Origin: Pseudonocardia hydrocarbonoxydans
GTDB lineage: Bacteria; Actinomycetota; Actinomycetes; Mycobacteriales; Pseudonocardiaceae
Reading direction: 5' to 3'
DNA length: 64,000 nt
NCBI RefSeq assembly: GCF_006539565.1
Contig: NZ_BJNG01000017.1
Span: 62,001 to 126,000, forward strand
In this document: piece after piece, positions 35,380 to 44,116 of the stretch
Numbering within the stretch: the stretch's first letter is position 1
Layout of the letters: the number at the start of each line of letters is the position of its first letter
Position numbers and translations under genes: made by a program
The notes under the pieces: model-generated
Told to the model about the DNA's origin: nothing
Seen by the model: the letters and a program-made list of their open reading frames with translations, nothing else
Database searches by the model: none

Positions 35380-37851
35380 GTGGACGCCTGGACGTGGGTG
35401 CTCGAGGGGTGGGACCCCGCCGACGAGGGACGCCGGGAGGCCCTGACCACGCTGGGCAACGGCCGGTTCGCCACCCGCGGGGCCGCACCGGAGTCCCGCG
35501 CCGACGGGGTGCACTACCCGGGCACCTACGCCGCGGGGGTGTTCGACCGCGCCCGCGACGAGATCGGCGGCGAGGTCGTCGAGTCCGAGAGCATGGTGAA
35601 CCTGCCGCACTGGGCCGACCTCCGCGTCGCCGCCGACGACGGGCCGTGGATCGGCGCCGGCCCGGCCGAGGTGCGGGAGCACCGCGTGACGCTCGACCTG
35701 CGCCGGGGCCTGCTCGTCCGCCGGACCCGGTTCGTCGACGACGGGGGGCGGGTCACGACGGTGCACCAGCGGCGGTTCGTGCACCGGGTGCTCCCGCACG
35801 TCGCCGCGCTGCACACGGAGGTGACGGCGGAGAACTGGTCCGGACGGCTGCGGATCTCCTCCGGTGTCGACGGTGGGGTCACCAACGCGGGCGTGGCCCG
35901 CTACGCCGCGCTCGAGGGCCGCCACCTCGACGTCGTCGAGACCGGCGAACCGGACCCCTCGACCGTGCTGCTCGTCGCCCGGACCCGCCAGTCCCGGGTG
36001 CGCGTGGCGGTCGCGGCCCGCACCCGGCTGCACCCGGGGGTCGACGGCGGGGGGCGCACCCTGCACCGCGAGCCCGCCCGCGTCTCCCACCTGCTGGACC
36101 TCCCGGTGCAGGCGGGCGAGCCGGTCGCGGTGGAGAAGGTGGTCGCGCTGGTCACCTCCCGCGATCCCGCGGTGTCCGAGCCGGCCGTGGCGGCGGCGGC
36201 ACTGGTCGCCGACGCCGCGGGGTTCGACGAGCTGCTGGCCGGGCACGAGCTGGCCTGGCGCCAGCTGTGGCGCCGCTACCGCCTCGACCTCTCCCGGCCC
36301 GCCGCGCCCGCCACGCTGCGCACCCTGCGGCTGTGCGTCTTCCACGTGCTGCAGGCGGTGTCGGAGCACAACCGGGACCTCGACGCGGGCGTGCCGGCCA
36401 GGGGCCTGCACGGCGAGGCCTACCGCGGCCACGTGTTCTGGGACGAGCTGTTCGTCTACCCGATGCTCACGCTGCGCGCGCCCGCGGTGACGCAGGCGCT
36501 GCTGGGCTACCGGGTGCGGCGCCTGGGTGCGGCCCGGCGCGCCGCCCGCGCCGCGGGCCTGCCCGGTGCGATGTACCCGTGGCAGTCGGGCAGCGACGGC
36601 CGGGAGGAGAGCCAGCGCCGCCACCTCAACCCGCGGTCGGGCCGCTGGATCCCCGACACCTCGCACCTGCAGCGCCACGTGGGGCTGGCCGTCGCCCACA
36701 GCATCTGGCAGTACTACCAGGGCACCGGCGACCGGGAGTTCCTCGCCGACCACGGCGCCGAGGTCGTGCTGGAGGTGGCCCGGTTCTTCGGCGCGCTGGC
36801 CCGCCACGACCCGGCGACCGACCGGTTCCACATCCGCGGCGTGATGGGCCCGGACGAGTACAGCACCCGCTACCCCGGATCCGACCGGCCCGGGATCGAC
36901 GACAACGCCTACACCAACGTCATGACGGTGTGGCTGTTGCGCCGGGCCGAGGACGTGCTGGCCGCCCTCGAGCCGATCCGGCGCACCGAGCTCGTCGAGT
37001 CGCTCGACCTGGGCCCCGCCGAGCGGTCGCACTGGCAGGAGGTGGCCCGGCGGATGTTCGTCCCGATCGCCGCCGACGGGGTGATCGACCAGTACGCGGG
37101 CGCCCGCGAGCTGCCCGACCTCGACCTGGCCGCCTACCGGGCGCGCTACGGCGACCTGTCCCGGCTCGACCGCATCCTCGAGGCCGAGGGCCGGTCCGTC
37201 GACGACTACCGGGTCTCCAAGCAGGCCGACGTCCTGATGTTGTTCTACCTGCTCTCGGCCGACGAGCTGCGCGACCTCCTGGGCGGGCTGGGCTACGGCC
37301 TGCCGCCCGAGGCCATCCCGGCGACCATCGAGTACCACCTGTCCCGCACCGTGCACGGCTCGACGCTCAGCGCGCTGGTGCACGCCTGGGTGCTCGCCCG
37401 TGGCCACCGGGAGCACGCCGTGGAGTACTTCGAGCGCGCCCTCGCCAGCGACGTCGCCGACATCCAGCGCGGCACGACGGCGGAGGGGGTCCACCTCGGG
37501 GCGATGGCCGGGTGCGTCGACCTGCTCCAGCGGTGCTTCGCCGGCCTGGAGACCCGCCACGACGCGCTGTGGTTCGACCCGCACTGGCCGCGGCGCTTCG
37601 GCCGGCTGGTCTTCACCGTGCAGTACCGCCACCACCAGCTCACGGTCGAGGTCGGCGGCCGAAGCGTGCGGGTGGTGTCCGAGCCCGGGCCGGGGCCGCC
37701 GATCCGCGTCGGGAGCGGTGACCGCCTGGTCGACCTGCGGCCCGGCGGGTCCGTCGTCTTCCCGGCCCACCCCGTCACGGACGGCGGGGGACCGGACGGC
37801 GGGGGACCGGACGGCCGCCGCGGTGGCCGTCGGGCTGCACGGCGGCCGTAG
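35380..37851 (+). CDS. Glycoside hydrolase family 65 phosphorylase (trehalose/kojibiose/maltose type)
   Basis: An 823-residue enzyme that probably splits an alpha-linked disaccharide with phosphate to give beta-glucose 1-phosphate. The GH65 catalytic acid Glu493 is in VMGPDEYS; substrate and phosphate motifs GHVFWDELFVYP, MYPWQSGSDGREES, SKQADVLMLFYLL, HGSTLS and TTAEGVHLGAMAG are present. N-terminal beta-sandwich features (GNGRFATRGAAPES, HYPGTYAAGVFDR) are intact. Rv3401, in the DosR regulon, belongs to the same family; its partner beta-phosphoglucomutase is not in this window. The disaccharide is not decided by sequence. The last 20 residues are Gly/Arg-rich with short repeats. GTG 35380 follows GGGAGGGGAG. 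Confidence 0.88.
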   Translation: MDAWTWVLEGWDPADEGRREALTTLGNGRFATRGAAPESRADGVHYPGTYAAGVFDRARDEIGGEVVESESMVNLPHWADLRVAADDGPWIGAGPAEVREHRVTLDLRRGLLVRRTRFVDDGGRVTTVHQRRFVHRVLPHVAALHTEVTAENWSGRLRISSGVDGGVTNAGVARYAALEGRHLDVVETGEPDPSTVLLVARTRQSRVRVAVAARTRLHPGVDGGGRTLHREPARVSHLLDLPVQAGEPVAVEKVVALVTSRDPAVSEPAVAAAALVADAAGFDELLAGHELAWRQLWRRYRLDLSRPAAPATLRTLRLCVFHVLQAVSEHNRDLDAGVPARGLHGEAYRGHVFWDELFVYPMLTLRAPAVTQALLGYRVRRLGAARRAARAAGLPGAMYPWQSGSDGREESQRRHLNPRSGRWIPDTSHLQRHVGLAVAHSIWQYYQGTGDREFLADHGAEVVLEVARFFGALARHDPATDRFHIRGVMGPDEYSTRYPGSDRPGIDDNAYTNVMTVWLLRRAEDVLAALEPIRRTELVESLDLGPAERSHWQEVARRMFVPIAADGVIDQYAGARELPDLDLAAYRARYGDLSRLDRILEAEGRSVDDYRVSKQADVLMLFYLLSADELRDLLGGLGYGLPPEAIPATIEYHLSRTVHGSTLSALVHAWVLARGHREHAVEYFERALASDVADIQRGTTAEGVHLGAMAGCVDLLQRCFAGLETRHDALWFDPHWPRRFGRLVFTVQYRHHQLTVEVGGRSVRVVSEPGPGPPIRVGSGDRLVDLRPGGSVVFPAHPVTDGGGPDGGGPDGRRGGRRAARRP

Positions 37852-37954
37852 GCGGCCCGCCGGTCGCACCTCCGATGCGGGCCGACCGGCCCCTGCCGGC
37901 CGGTGGCGCCCCGGCCGACCCTGGTGGCGGGCCGGGCGGGTGGAGGTGGCCGGG

Positions 37955-39343
37955 ATGAGCACCGCGGGTGTGGCGGGACGGCGGCGGGCCGGGCGGGTGG
38001 CGGCGGCCGTCGTCGCCGGGCTGCTGGCGGTCGGCACCGCGGTGTTCACCGCCCCGGCGGCGGGCGCGGCCGACACAGCGCCCACCCGGGCCGCGGTGTT
38101 CACCCGGGGCGCGGACCCGGGGCCCCGCGTGGTGACCCTGACGATGGACGCGGACTGGTACACCCCCGGTGACGTGCCGCGGGTGCTGCAGATCCTGCGG
38201 GACAACGGGATCACCGCCGGGTTCGGCCTCACCGGCCGCTACGTCGAGCGCTACCCCGACCAGGTCCGGGCCATCGCCGCCGCGGGACACAAGCTGATCA
38301 ACCACAGCTACGACCACCCGGCGTTCACCGGCCTGACCTCCACCGGGCGGGCCGACCAGCTCGACCGCGCCGAGGCGGCGTTCCGGCGGCTGGGGCTGGG
38401 CACCGACGGGTGGTTCCGGGCCCCGTACCGCGACGGCTACCTCGACGACGGGGTGCGGGCCGACCTCGCGTCGCGCGGGTACTGGATCAGCTACGACTGG
38501 ACGTTCGACACGACCGGCTACCGCGGGGCGGGCACCGAGGTGATCCTGGACCGGGTGCGCCGCTACACGGTGCCGGGCGCGATCGTGCTCATGCACCTGA
38601 GCTCGGAGTCGACCGACACCGCGGCGCTGCCCGCCGTCATCGCGACGCTGCGCGGGATGGGCTACGGCTTCACCGACCCGTACCGCAGCGTCACCCGGGG
38701 GGCGATCGGCCTGCACTGGGCCGCGCTGGGCGGGCGGGGCTCGGTGCTGGGGGTGCCGCGCACCGAGGAGCGGGTCGCGACCACCGCGGGCACCGCCGTG
38801 CAGTGGTTCGCCGGTGGCCGCGTGTACTGGCGGGAGGGTACGGGCGCCCACGAGGTGCACGGGGCGATCGGGGCCCGGTTCGTGGAGCTGGGCTCGGTGA
38901 CGTCGTACCTGGGGTTCCCGCTGACCGACGAGACGCCGACCCCGGGCCGGACGGGCGCGTACAACCACTTCGACGGCGGGTCGCTCTACTGGACGCCCGG
39001 CACCGGTGCCCGGTCGGTGTACGGCGCGATCCGGGCGAAGTGGGCGTCGCTGGGCTGGGAGCGGGGGTTCCTCGGGTTCCCGGTGAGCGACGAGGTCGGG
39101 GTCGTGGCGGGCCGGGCGTCGCAGTTCCAGGGCGGCAACGTCTACTGGTCGGCGACGACCGGGGCGCACGAGGTGCACGGCGCCATCCTCTCCCGGTACC
39201 TCGCCCTGGGCGGCACCGCGGGCCGGCTGGGCCTGCCGGTCTCCGACGAGTACCCGGTGCCCGGCGGGCGGCGCAGCGACTTCCGCGGCGGGTGGCTGCG
39301 CTGGGACGCCGCCACCGGTGTGGTCACGGCCGGGTACGCGTGA
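37955..39343 (+). CDS. Secreted polysaccharide deacetylase with LGFP repeats
   Basis: A 462-residue secreted protein. A signal peptide ends near AGA-AD at 38-40. The NodB domain (about 55-240) has TMDADWY (Asp65, Asp67), NHSYDHP (His117, His121) and RAPYRDG, the metal-dependent de-N-acetylase set. Then come at least four LGFP repeats (seen as GAIGARFVELGSVTSYLGFP, LGWERGFLGFPVSDE, and similar), which in mycolata bind the arabinogalactan/peptidoglycan wall. It likely trims N-acetyl groups of wall glycans at the cell surface. ATG 37955 follows GGAGGTGG. It lies directly after the GH65 gene. Confidence 0.88.
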   Translation: MSTAGVAGRRRAGRVAAAVVAGLLAVGTAVFTAPAAGAADTAPTRAAVFTRGADPGPRVVTLTMDADWYTPGDVPRVLQILRDNGITAGFGLTGRYVERYPDQVRAIAAAGHKLINHSYDHPAFTGLTSTGRADQLDRAEAAFRRLGLGTDGWFRAPYRDGYLDDGVRADLASRGYWISYDWTFDTTGYRGAGTEVILDRVRRYTVPGAIVLMHLSSESTDTAALPAVIATLRGMGYGFTDPYRSVTRGAIGLHWAALGGRGSVLGVPRTEERVATTAGTAVQWFAGGRVYWREGTGAHEVHGAIGARFVELGSVTSYLGFPLTDETPTPGRTGAYNHFDGGSLYWTPGTGARSVYGAIRAKWASLGWERGFLGFPVSDEVGVVAGRASQFQGGNVYWSATTGAHEVHGAILSRYLALGGTAGRLGLPVSDEYPVPGGRRSDFRGGWLRWDAATGVVTAGYA

Positions 39344-39444
39344 GCCGTTGGTCCCGGCGGGTCGTGACCTTCGCACCGGGCCACGGGCGCGTCCCGCCCC
39401 GGATCCTCGGCGCCGAGCCGGTCCACCCGACCCCGGAGGTGCCC

Positions 39445-40011
39445 GTGGCCGACGACGACCGATCGTGCGCGGAGCGGGAGCGGCCCGGTGTCGCGCTGCG
39501 GTCGCTGGCCCGCTGCGCGGGGGAGTCCGCCGTGCTGCTCGCCTCCGGACGGGTCCGCCTGCGCCCGGACCGTGTCGGGACGGTGCTGCGGCTGCCCGAC
39601 GGCACCGCGTCGCGGGTGTACCGCGAGACGGTGCTCGACCGGGCGCCCGCGGCCGAACCCTGCGCGCTGGTCGTGCGGTTCCGGCTGCGGGCGGTGCGCG
39701 GCCGGGGACACGCGTGGTTCCGCCGCGAGAGCCTGCTCAACACGGTGCTGTTCGTCGGCTTCCCCGGCTTCGTGTCCAAGCTGTGGATGACCCACGACGA
39801 CCACGGCGTCTACCGCGGGATCTACGACTGGGACGGAGCTCGCGCCGCGGAGCACTACGCCGGCAGCCTGTGGTGGGTGCTCGCCCTCGTCAGCGTGCCG
39901 GGCTCGGTCCGGCACCTCGTGCTGCCCGGCGTGCACCGCGACGAGCTGCTCGCGGACCCGGCCGCGGTGGCGCGCTGCGGGGAGGTGCGGCCGTGCGCGC
40001 CCGGGACGTGA
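39445..40011 (+). CDS. Conserved-looking protein of unknown function, 188 residues
   Basis: I cannot name this family. The protein has LALVVRFRLRAVRGRGHAWF-like strands (CALVVRFRLRAVRGRG), SLLNTVLFVGFPGFVSKLWM, HDDHGVYRGIYDWDGARAAE, HYAGSLWWVLALVS and a closing LPGVHRDELL. The GIYDW and AEHYA blocks recall dimeric alpha/beta-barrel monooxygenase-like or haem-binding folds, but that is a guess. GTG 39445 with GGAGGTG seven bases upstream is preferred over the GTG at 39340 that overlaps the previous stop. Its 3' end overlaps the CBS gene by 19 bp. Confidence 0.65.
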   Translation: MADDDRSCAERERPGVALRSLARCAGESAVLLASGRVRLRPDRVGTVLRLPDGTASRVYRETVLDRAPAAEPCALVVRFRLRAVRGRGHAWFRRESLLNTVLFVGFPGFVSKLWMTHDDHGVYRGIYDWDGARAAEHYAGSLWWVLALVSVPGSVRHLVLPGVHRDELLADPAAVARCGEVRPCAPGT

Positions 40012-40202
40012 TGAGCACGCCGGTGCTCACCGCCCGGGGCGGGGCGATGAGCACCGACGTCGTCTCGGTGCCGGCGCACCTGGACGTCGCGGTCGTCGCG
40101 CACCGGATGCGGTCCCTCGGGGTGCGGGCGGTCCCGGTGGTCGACCACGGCCGGGTGGCGGGCATCATCACCCGCCGCGACCTGCTGGCGGCGCAGGGCT
40201 GA
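39993..40202 (+). CDS. Short CBS-domain protein with most of CBS1 missing
   Basis: A 69-residue protein. It starts like the first CBS domain of its paralogue at 21325 (VRARDVMSTPVLTARG) but after 15 residues passes to a second start (AMSTDVVSVPAHLDVAVVAH) and one whole CBS motif (VRAVPVVDHGRVAGIITRRDLL). About 60 residues of a normal pair are absent. A single motif could still work as a dimer. GGAGG eight bases before GTG 39993 supports the start. Confidence 0.7.
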   Translation: MRARDVMSTPVLTARGGAMSTDVVSVPAHLDVAVVAHRMRSLGVRAVPVVDHGRVAGIITRRDLLAAQG

Positions 40203-40248
40203 CCGGTCCGCGCCGCCGGCCGTCCTCGACCCGCGGGCCGGGTGCTCC

Positions 40249-40262
40249 GGGACCCCGGTCCC
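40249..40262. promoter_or_regulatory. Putative DevR/OsdR box
   Basis: GGGACCCCGGTCCC is a perfect inverted repeat 99 bp upstream of ATG 40361. Confidence 0.5.
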
Positions 40263-40360
40263 GCCGGGACCGGGTCCACGGCCCCGCCGCGACCCGACGC
40301 CCGGCCGTGTCGCGGTCCCGGGCCCCCGGCACACGATGGGCTCCTCCGAAGGAGGCGCCC

Positions 40361-41479
40361 ATGACGGCCCCGCACCCCGCCCGCCGGATCCTGACCGTGG
40401 TCGCGGCACTCGTCGCCGTCGTGGCCGTCGTCGTGGTCACCCTCCTGCTCGACGGGCGCTCCCGTCCCGGTGCGCCCGCCGGGCCGGGTGCGGGACCGGC
40501 GACCACGACGCCTGCCCCCGCCGGCACGACCACCGTGACCGTCTTCTTCCACCACGGCGAGCCCGACGACCCCCGGCGGGTCGTCGGCGTGACGCGGAGC
40601 GTGCCGGAGACCGGGGCCGTGGCGACGGCGGCGCTGTCCCAACTGCTCGCCGGGCCGACCGCGCCCGAGCGGGAGGCCGGGTACTTCTCGCCCTTCGACG
40701 CCGAGACCGCCGACGCCCTGATCTCCGTGCGGGTGGCCGACCGGGTCGCCAGGGCCGACTTCCACGACTTCCGCGCGGCCGTGCCGGAGGGCGGTGCGGC
40801 CTTCGGCGGGGCGGCGCTGCTGGCCGAGCTGGACGCGACGTTGACGCAGTTCCCCACGGTCACCTCGACCGTGTACTCCTTCGACGGCGACGTCGCGGCG
40901 TTCTACGAGTGGATGCAGCTGGTCCCACCGCCCGACGACGCCGCGGACGCGGTCCCCGTGGCGTCCCGGTTCCTCGCCGACGTCGCGGGCATGCAGCCGC
41001 TGGAGGGCACGTTCCGGTCCACCGGGGACGACCGGGGCGCGGTCGTGTTCCCGGGCCGGGGGCCGGACGGGCGGCCGCTCGCGGGTGTCGGCACGGTCGT
41101 CACCGTGCAGCGCGGCGAGCCCGGCTGGACCGCGACGGGCGCGCACACCGACACCATCGCCGTCGACGCGCCGTCCGCGGGGCAATTGCTGACCCCTCCG
41201 CTCGACGTCCGCGGCACGGCCGTCGCGTTCGAGGGCACCGTGACGGTCCGGATCGTGGCGGACGCGGATCCGGGCCCCGGCGAGCTGGGCCGGGGGGTCG
41301 TGACCGGCGGGGGCGACGGGATGCGCCCGTTCGCGGGGCGGATCGACTTCACCGCGCCCGGCGCGGCGACCGCGGGCTGGGTCGTGTTCGCCGAGGAGTC
41401 GGCGGCGGACGGGTCCGTGCTGCGCGCGACCGTCGTCCCCGTCGGGTTCGGCGCCGCGGCGCAGGCTCCCGGGGCGTGA
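40361..41479 (+). CDS. GerMN/Gmad2-domain membrane-anchored protein
   Basis: A 372-residue protein with an N-terminal membrane anchor (ILTVVAALVAVVAVVVVTLL) and a Thr/Pro-rich tether. A GerMN-like domain follows (VTVFFHHGEPDDP, TAALSQLLAGPTAPERE, ARADFHDFR), then in the last ~120 residues a Gmad2-like Ig domain (LLTPPLDVRGTAVAFEGTV). The pair is found in LpqB-type and other envelope proteins of actinobacteria; the role here is unknown. GAAGGAGG precedes ATG 40361. Confidence 0.75.
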   Translation: MTAPHPARRILTVVAALVAVVAVVVVTLLLDGRSRPGAPAGPGAGPATTTPAPAGTTTVTVFFHHGEPDDPRRVVGVTRSVPETGAVATAALSQLLAGPTAPEREAGYFSPFDAETADALISVRVADRVARADFHDFRAAVPEGGAAFGGAALLAELDATLTQFPTVTSTVYSFDGDVAAFYEWMQLVPPPDDAADAVPVASRFLADVAGMQPLEGTFRSTGDDRGAVVFPGRGPDGRPLAGVGTVVTVQRGEPGWTATGAHTDTIAVDAPSAGQLLTPPLDVRGTAVAFEGTVTVRIVADADPGPGELGRGVVTGGGDGMRPFAGRIDFTAPGAATAGWVVFAEESAADGSVLRATVVPVGFGAAAQAPGA

Positions 41480-41531
41480 GCCCGGGCCCCGTCCGGCCCC
41501 GGTTCCTCCGACGCCCCCCGGTGCCCGCTCC

Positions 41532-41545
41532 GGGCACTTCGGCCG
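41532..41545. promoter_or_regulatory. Putative DevR/OsdR box, imperfect
   Basis: GGGCACTTCGGCCG lies 108 bp upstream of the glyoxalase-fold gene at 41653. The last base of the right half differs. Confidence 0.4.
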
Positions 41546-41652
41546 TCCCCGGGGGGTCGAGCGGACCCTCCCGCCGGGGCGGGGGATCGGCATGCTCCGG
41601 GTCGGGCGGCGGGCTCCCGGTTCGCCGCAGACCGCGGCACAGGAGGTCCGCC

Positions 41653-42003
41653 ATGGGTAACCCGGTCGTGCACTTCGAGATCGGCGGCGTCGACGCCGAA
41701 CGCTCGCGCACGTTCTACAGCAGCCTGTTCGGGTGGTCGGTGCGGACCGACCACCGCGGGTACGGGCTGGTGGCCACCGGCTCCGACGACGGGATCGCCG
41801 GCGGGATCATGGCGACGCCGCCCGACGTGCCGCCGTGGGTCACCTTCTACGTCGGCGTGGACGACGTCGAGAAGGCGCTGGTCCGCGCGGAGGAGCTGGG
41901 TGGTCGCCGGATCATGGGGCCCGTGCCCGTCGAGGGCGTCGGCCGGATGGGGATGTTCGCCGATCCCGACGGCAACCCGATCGGCCTGTTCGCGGACGGC
42001 TGA
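41653..42003 (+). CDS. VOC (glyoxalase/bleomycin-resistance fold) protein
   Basis: A 116-residue protein with the VOC pattern: VVHFEIGGVDAERSRTFYSS, LFGWSVRTD, FYVGVDDVEKALVRAEELGG and MGMFADPDGNPIGLF. The metal-ligand positions His7 and Glu9 of the first strand are present. Members act in small-molecule isomerisation or binding; no substrate can be assigned. AGGAGG precedes ATG 41653. Confidence 0.82.
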   Translation: MGNPVVHFEIGGVDAERSRTFYSSLFGWSVRTDHRGYGLVATGSDDGIAGGIMATPPDVPPWVTFYVGVDDVEKALVRAEELGGRRIMGPVPVEGVGRMGMFADPDGNPIGLFADG

Positions 42004-42308
42004 GTGACGGGTCCGCCACCCGGCACCCGGCCGAGGACGCGGGTGACGACCGCAGTCACCGCCCCGGTCGTGGGGGCGGAGGTGGGGGCGGGGTCGGGGG
42101 CCGTCCGTTGCCGGTGCACATGCCGGCCATCCCACTCCACGCCCTGGGTGCCGGGCAGGGTCGTTCGGCCCTACCGGGCCGGGATTCCCGGATCCGGCGC
42201 CGCGCCGTGCCGTCCGGCCGGGCGGCCCGGGCCGTCCGCCCCTGACCACGTCCGGTGGGCGGGGTGAGGATCGGGGACGAACCCGTCCCGTCCGCAGAGG
42301 GAGCCCCG
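42004..42308. other. 305-bp intergenic region with one regulatory site
   Basis: I see no credible gene in this gap: frames on both strands are Gly/Arg/Pro-rich and lack ribosome sites. It holds one DevR-like box (42158-42171) and should contain the promoter of the CBS gene at 42309. Confidence 0.6.
42158..42171. promoter_or_regulatory. Putative DevR/OsdR box
   Basis: GGGTCGTTCGGCCC lies 138 bp upstream of ATG 42309. It differs by one base from the site at 21243 that precedes another CBS gene. Confidence 0.55.
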
Positions 42309-42722
42309 ATGACCAGCACCGCCCGCCGCGTCCTGCCGACCGACCCCGTCCGCTCGATCATGGTCGACGGCCCGGCGACCGTGGACCCGGGCGACTCGCT
42401 GCTGGCCGTGGCCGAGGAGCTGGTCGCGGGGGAGATCGGGGCGGTGCTGGTGCGGGCGCCCGGCGGGCCGACCGGGCTGCTGTCCGAGCGCGACGTGGTG
42501 GCCGCGCTGGTCGCGGGCGGCGACCTCGGCGACGAGCAGGCGGGTGAGGTGATGACGGCCGACCTGGTGTCGGTCGGGACGGGCGAGACGATCGTCGCGG
42601 CGGGACGGCGGATGGCGGAGGCCGGCGTCCGGCACCTCCCGGTCCGCGACGGCGACGCCGTGGTGGGTCTGGTGTCGCAGCGGGACGTGCTGGCGGTGCT
42701 GCTGGCGGCGGCCCCGGACTGA
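42309..42722 (+). CDS. CBS-domain pair protein
   Basis: A 137-residue protein of two CBS domains. The first has VRSIMVDGPATVDPGDSLLA and GLLSERDVVAAL; the second has VMTADLVSVGTGETIVAAGR, VRHLPVRDGD and VVGLVSQRDVLAVLL. It is a stand-alone pair like Hrp1 but of a different subgroup from the 21325 gene. GAGGGAG precedes ATG 42309. It converges with the wax ester synthase gene. Confidence 0.88.
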   Translation: MTSTARRVLPTDPVRSIMVDGPATVDPGDSLLAVAEELVAGEIGAVLVRAPGGPTGLLSERDVVAALVAGGDLGDEQAGEVMTADLVSVGTGETIVAAGRRMAEAGVRHLPVRDGDAVVGLVSQRDVLAVLLAAAPD

Positions 42723-42748
42723 CCGGGGGCGCCCGGACCGGACGGCGG

Positions 42749-44116
42749 TCACGCCGGTCCCCGCAGCGCGGCCATGCCCCGCGCGATGCCCGCGGCCAGC
42801 ACGTCGACGTCGGACACCGCCGCGTCGGCGTTGACGGTGACCGCCAGCGTCCCGGCGTAGGAGAGCGCGGCGACCCCGAGCGGCACGTCGGCCTGCAGCG
42901 GTGCGACCCCGGCGGCGTCGAGCAGCCGCGCCCCGGCGAGCCAGAGCGGCCGCGGCGGGCCGGGCACGTTCGTCACGAACAGGTTGACGTGCCGGGCGGC
43001 CCGGCCGCGCATCCAGCGCACCGCGAGCCGCGCGAGCGGCACCGGGAGGTGCAGCACGCCGAACACGTCCCCGCCGCCGTCGCGCAGCCGTGCCTTGAGG
43101 TCCGCGGTCGTCGCCGTGATCCTCGCCAGGCGCCGCCGCGGGTCGGGCTCACCGACGGGCAGGCCGAGCAGCAGCATCGCCGCGGTCTGCCCGGCACCGG
43201 GGACGCCGACGGGCACCGAGGCGCGCATCGTCAGCCCGTCGACCGGCTCCCCGCGGGCCCGGAACAGGTCGCGCAGCCCGGCCGTGACGGCGGCCAGCAG
43301 CAGGTCGTTCACGGTCGCGCCGGCGACCTGCAGCTCCGTGAGGGGGAGGCGGACCACCGCCACCCGCCGTCCCGGGCCGACCCGGCGGGGCAGCGACGTG
43401 CGGGGGGCGGTCGGGCGCAGGTCCGCGGCCGCGTCGCGGGCCCGGCGCACGGCCCGGCGCAGCGCCGCGGGCAGTCGCGGGACGCGCCGCAGCGCCGCCG
43501 CGAGGGCCCGGCGGCGGGCGCGCCGGGCGTCCGCGACCAGTTCCCGGTGCGTCGGCACCCGGCCCGCGACGGACCGGTCCCCGGCCGGGCCGACCGGGGC
43601 GCCGCCGTCCGGGGAGCCGTCGAGCAGGCGCCCGACGACCGCGACCCCGGCCAGGCCGTCGACGAGCACGTGGTGCACCACCACCAGCAGGCCGAACCGC
43701 CCGTCCGGGAGGTGGTCGACGACCTCGATGCGCCACGGCGGGCGGTCGGGGTCCAGCGGGCGCACGACACGGTCGGCGCACCACGCCGCGAGGTCGGCGC
43801 CCGCGGGCAGTGCGGCGGCGCCGATGTGGGCGGCCGGGTCGAACGCCGGGTCCCGGACCCACACCGGCAGCCCCTCGCCCCGGCGGGTGCGGTGCACGCG
43901 CCGGGCCAGTTCCGGGACCCGCCACGCCCGCGCGGCCAGCTCGTCGCGCACGCGCTCGACGTCGGGCCGGCCCGACGCGTCGCGCAGCGGCCCGGCGTCG
44001 AACTCGCCGACGAGCGCGATCTGCGACGGGGTGTGCGGGCCCTCGGCCCACAGGTTCGCGAGGTCGGCGGGCCGCAGCCGGCGGACGGGCCCCGTACGCG
44101 TGGTGCCCGGTCGCAC
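42749..44116 (-). CDS. Wax ester synthase/diacylglycerol acyltransferase (WS/DGAT)
   Basis: A 455-residue acyltransferase that makes triacylglycerol or wax esters from acyl-CoA at the membrane. The active site HHVLVDG with His148 is present, followed by the C-terminal NDLLLAAVTAGLRDLF, RASVPVGVP and VTNVPGPPRPLWLAGA blocks of the family. Tgs1 (Rv3130c) is the DosR-regulon member in M. tuberculosis. Length fits (Tgs1 463). GTG 44116 overlaps the TAG of the upstream 2TM frame by one base, so the two were an operon; the long frame to 44380 is a product of that gene's frameshift. Confidence 0.88.
   Translation of the reverse strand: MRPGTTRTGPVRRLRPADLANLWAEGPHTPSQIALVGEFDAGPLRDASGRPDVERVRDELAARAWRVPELARRVHRTRRGEGLPVWVRDPAFDPAAHIGAAALPAGADLAAWCADRVVRPLDPDRPPWRIEVVDHLPDGRFGLLVVVHHVLVDGLAGVAVVGRLLDGSPDGGAPVGPAGDRSVAGRVPTHRELVADARRARRRALAAALRRVPRLPAALRRAVRRARDAAADLRPTAPRTSLPRRVGPGRRVAVVRLPLTELQVAGATVNDLLLAAVTAGLRDLFRARGEPVDGLTMRASVPVGVPGAGQTAAMLLLGLPVGEPDPRRRLARITATTADLKARLRDGGGDVFGVLHLPVPLARLAVRWMRGRAARHVNLFVTNVPGPPRPLWLAGARLLDAAGVAPLQADVPLGVAALSYAGTLAVTVNADAAVSDVDVLAAGIARGMAALRGPA

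Noticed and set aside
34255..38232. 1325-codon minus-strand frame
   Set aside because: Only its last 324 codons are the nitroreductase; the rest is antisense to the GH65 gene.
39340..39444. Earlier GTG start for the 39445 gene
   Set aside because: It overlaps the previous stop as GTGA but lacks a ribosome site and conserved-looking sequence; GTG 39445 has GGAGGTG at good spacing.
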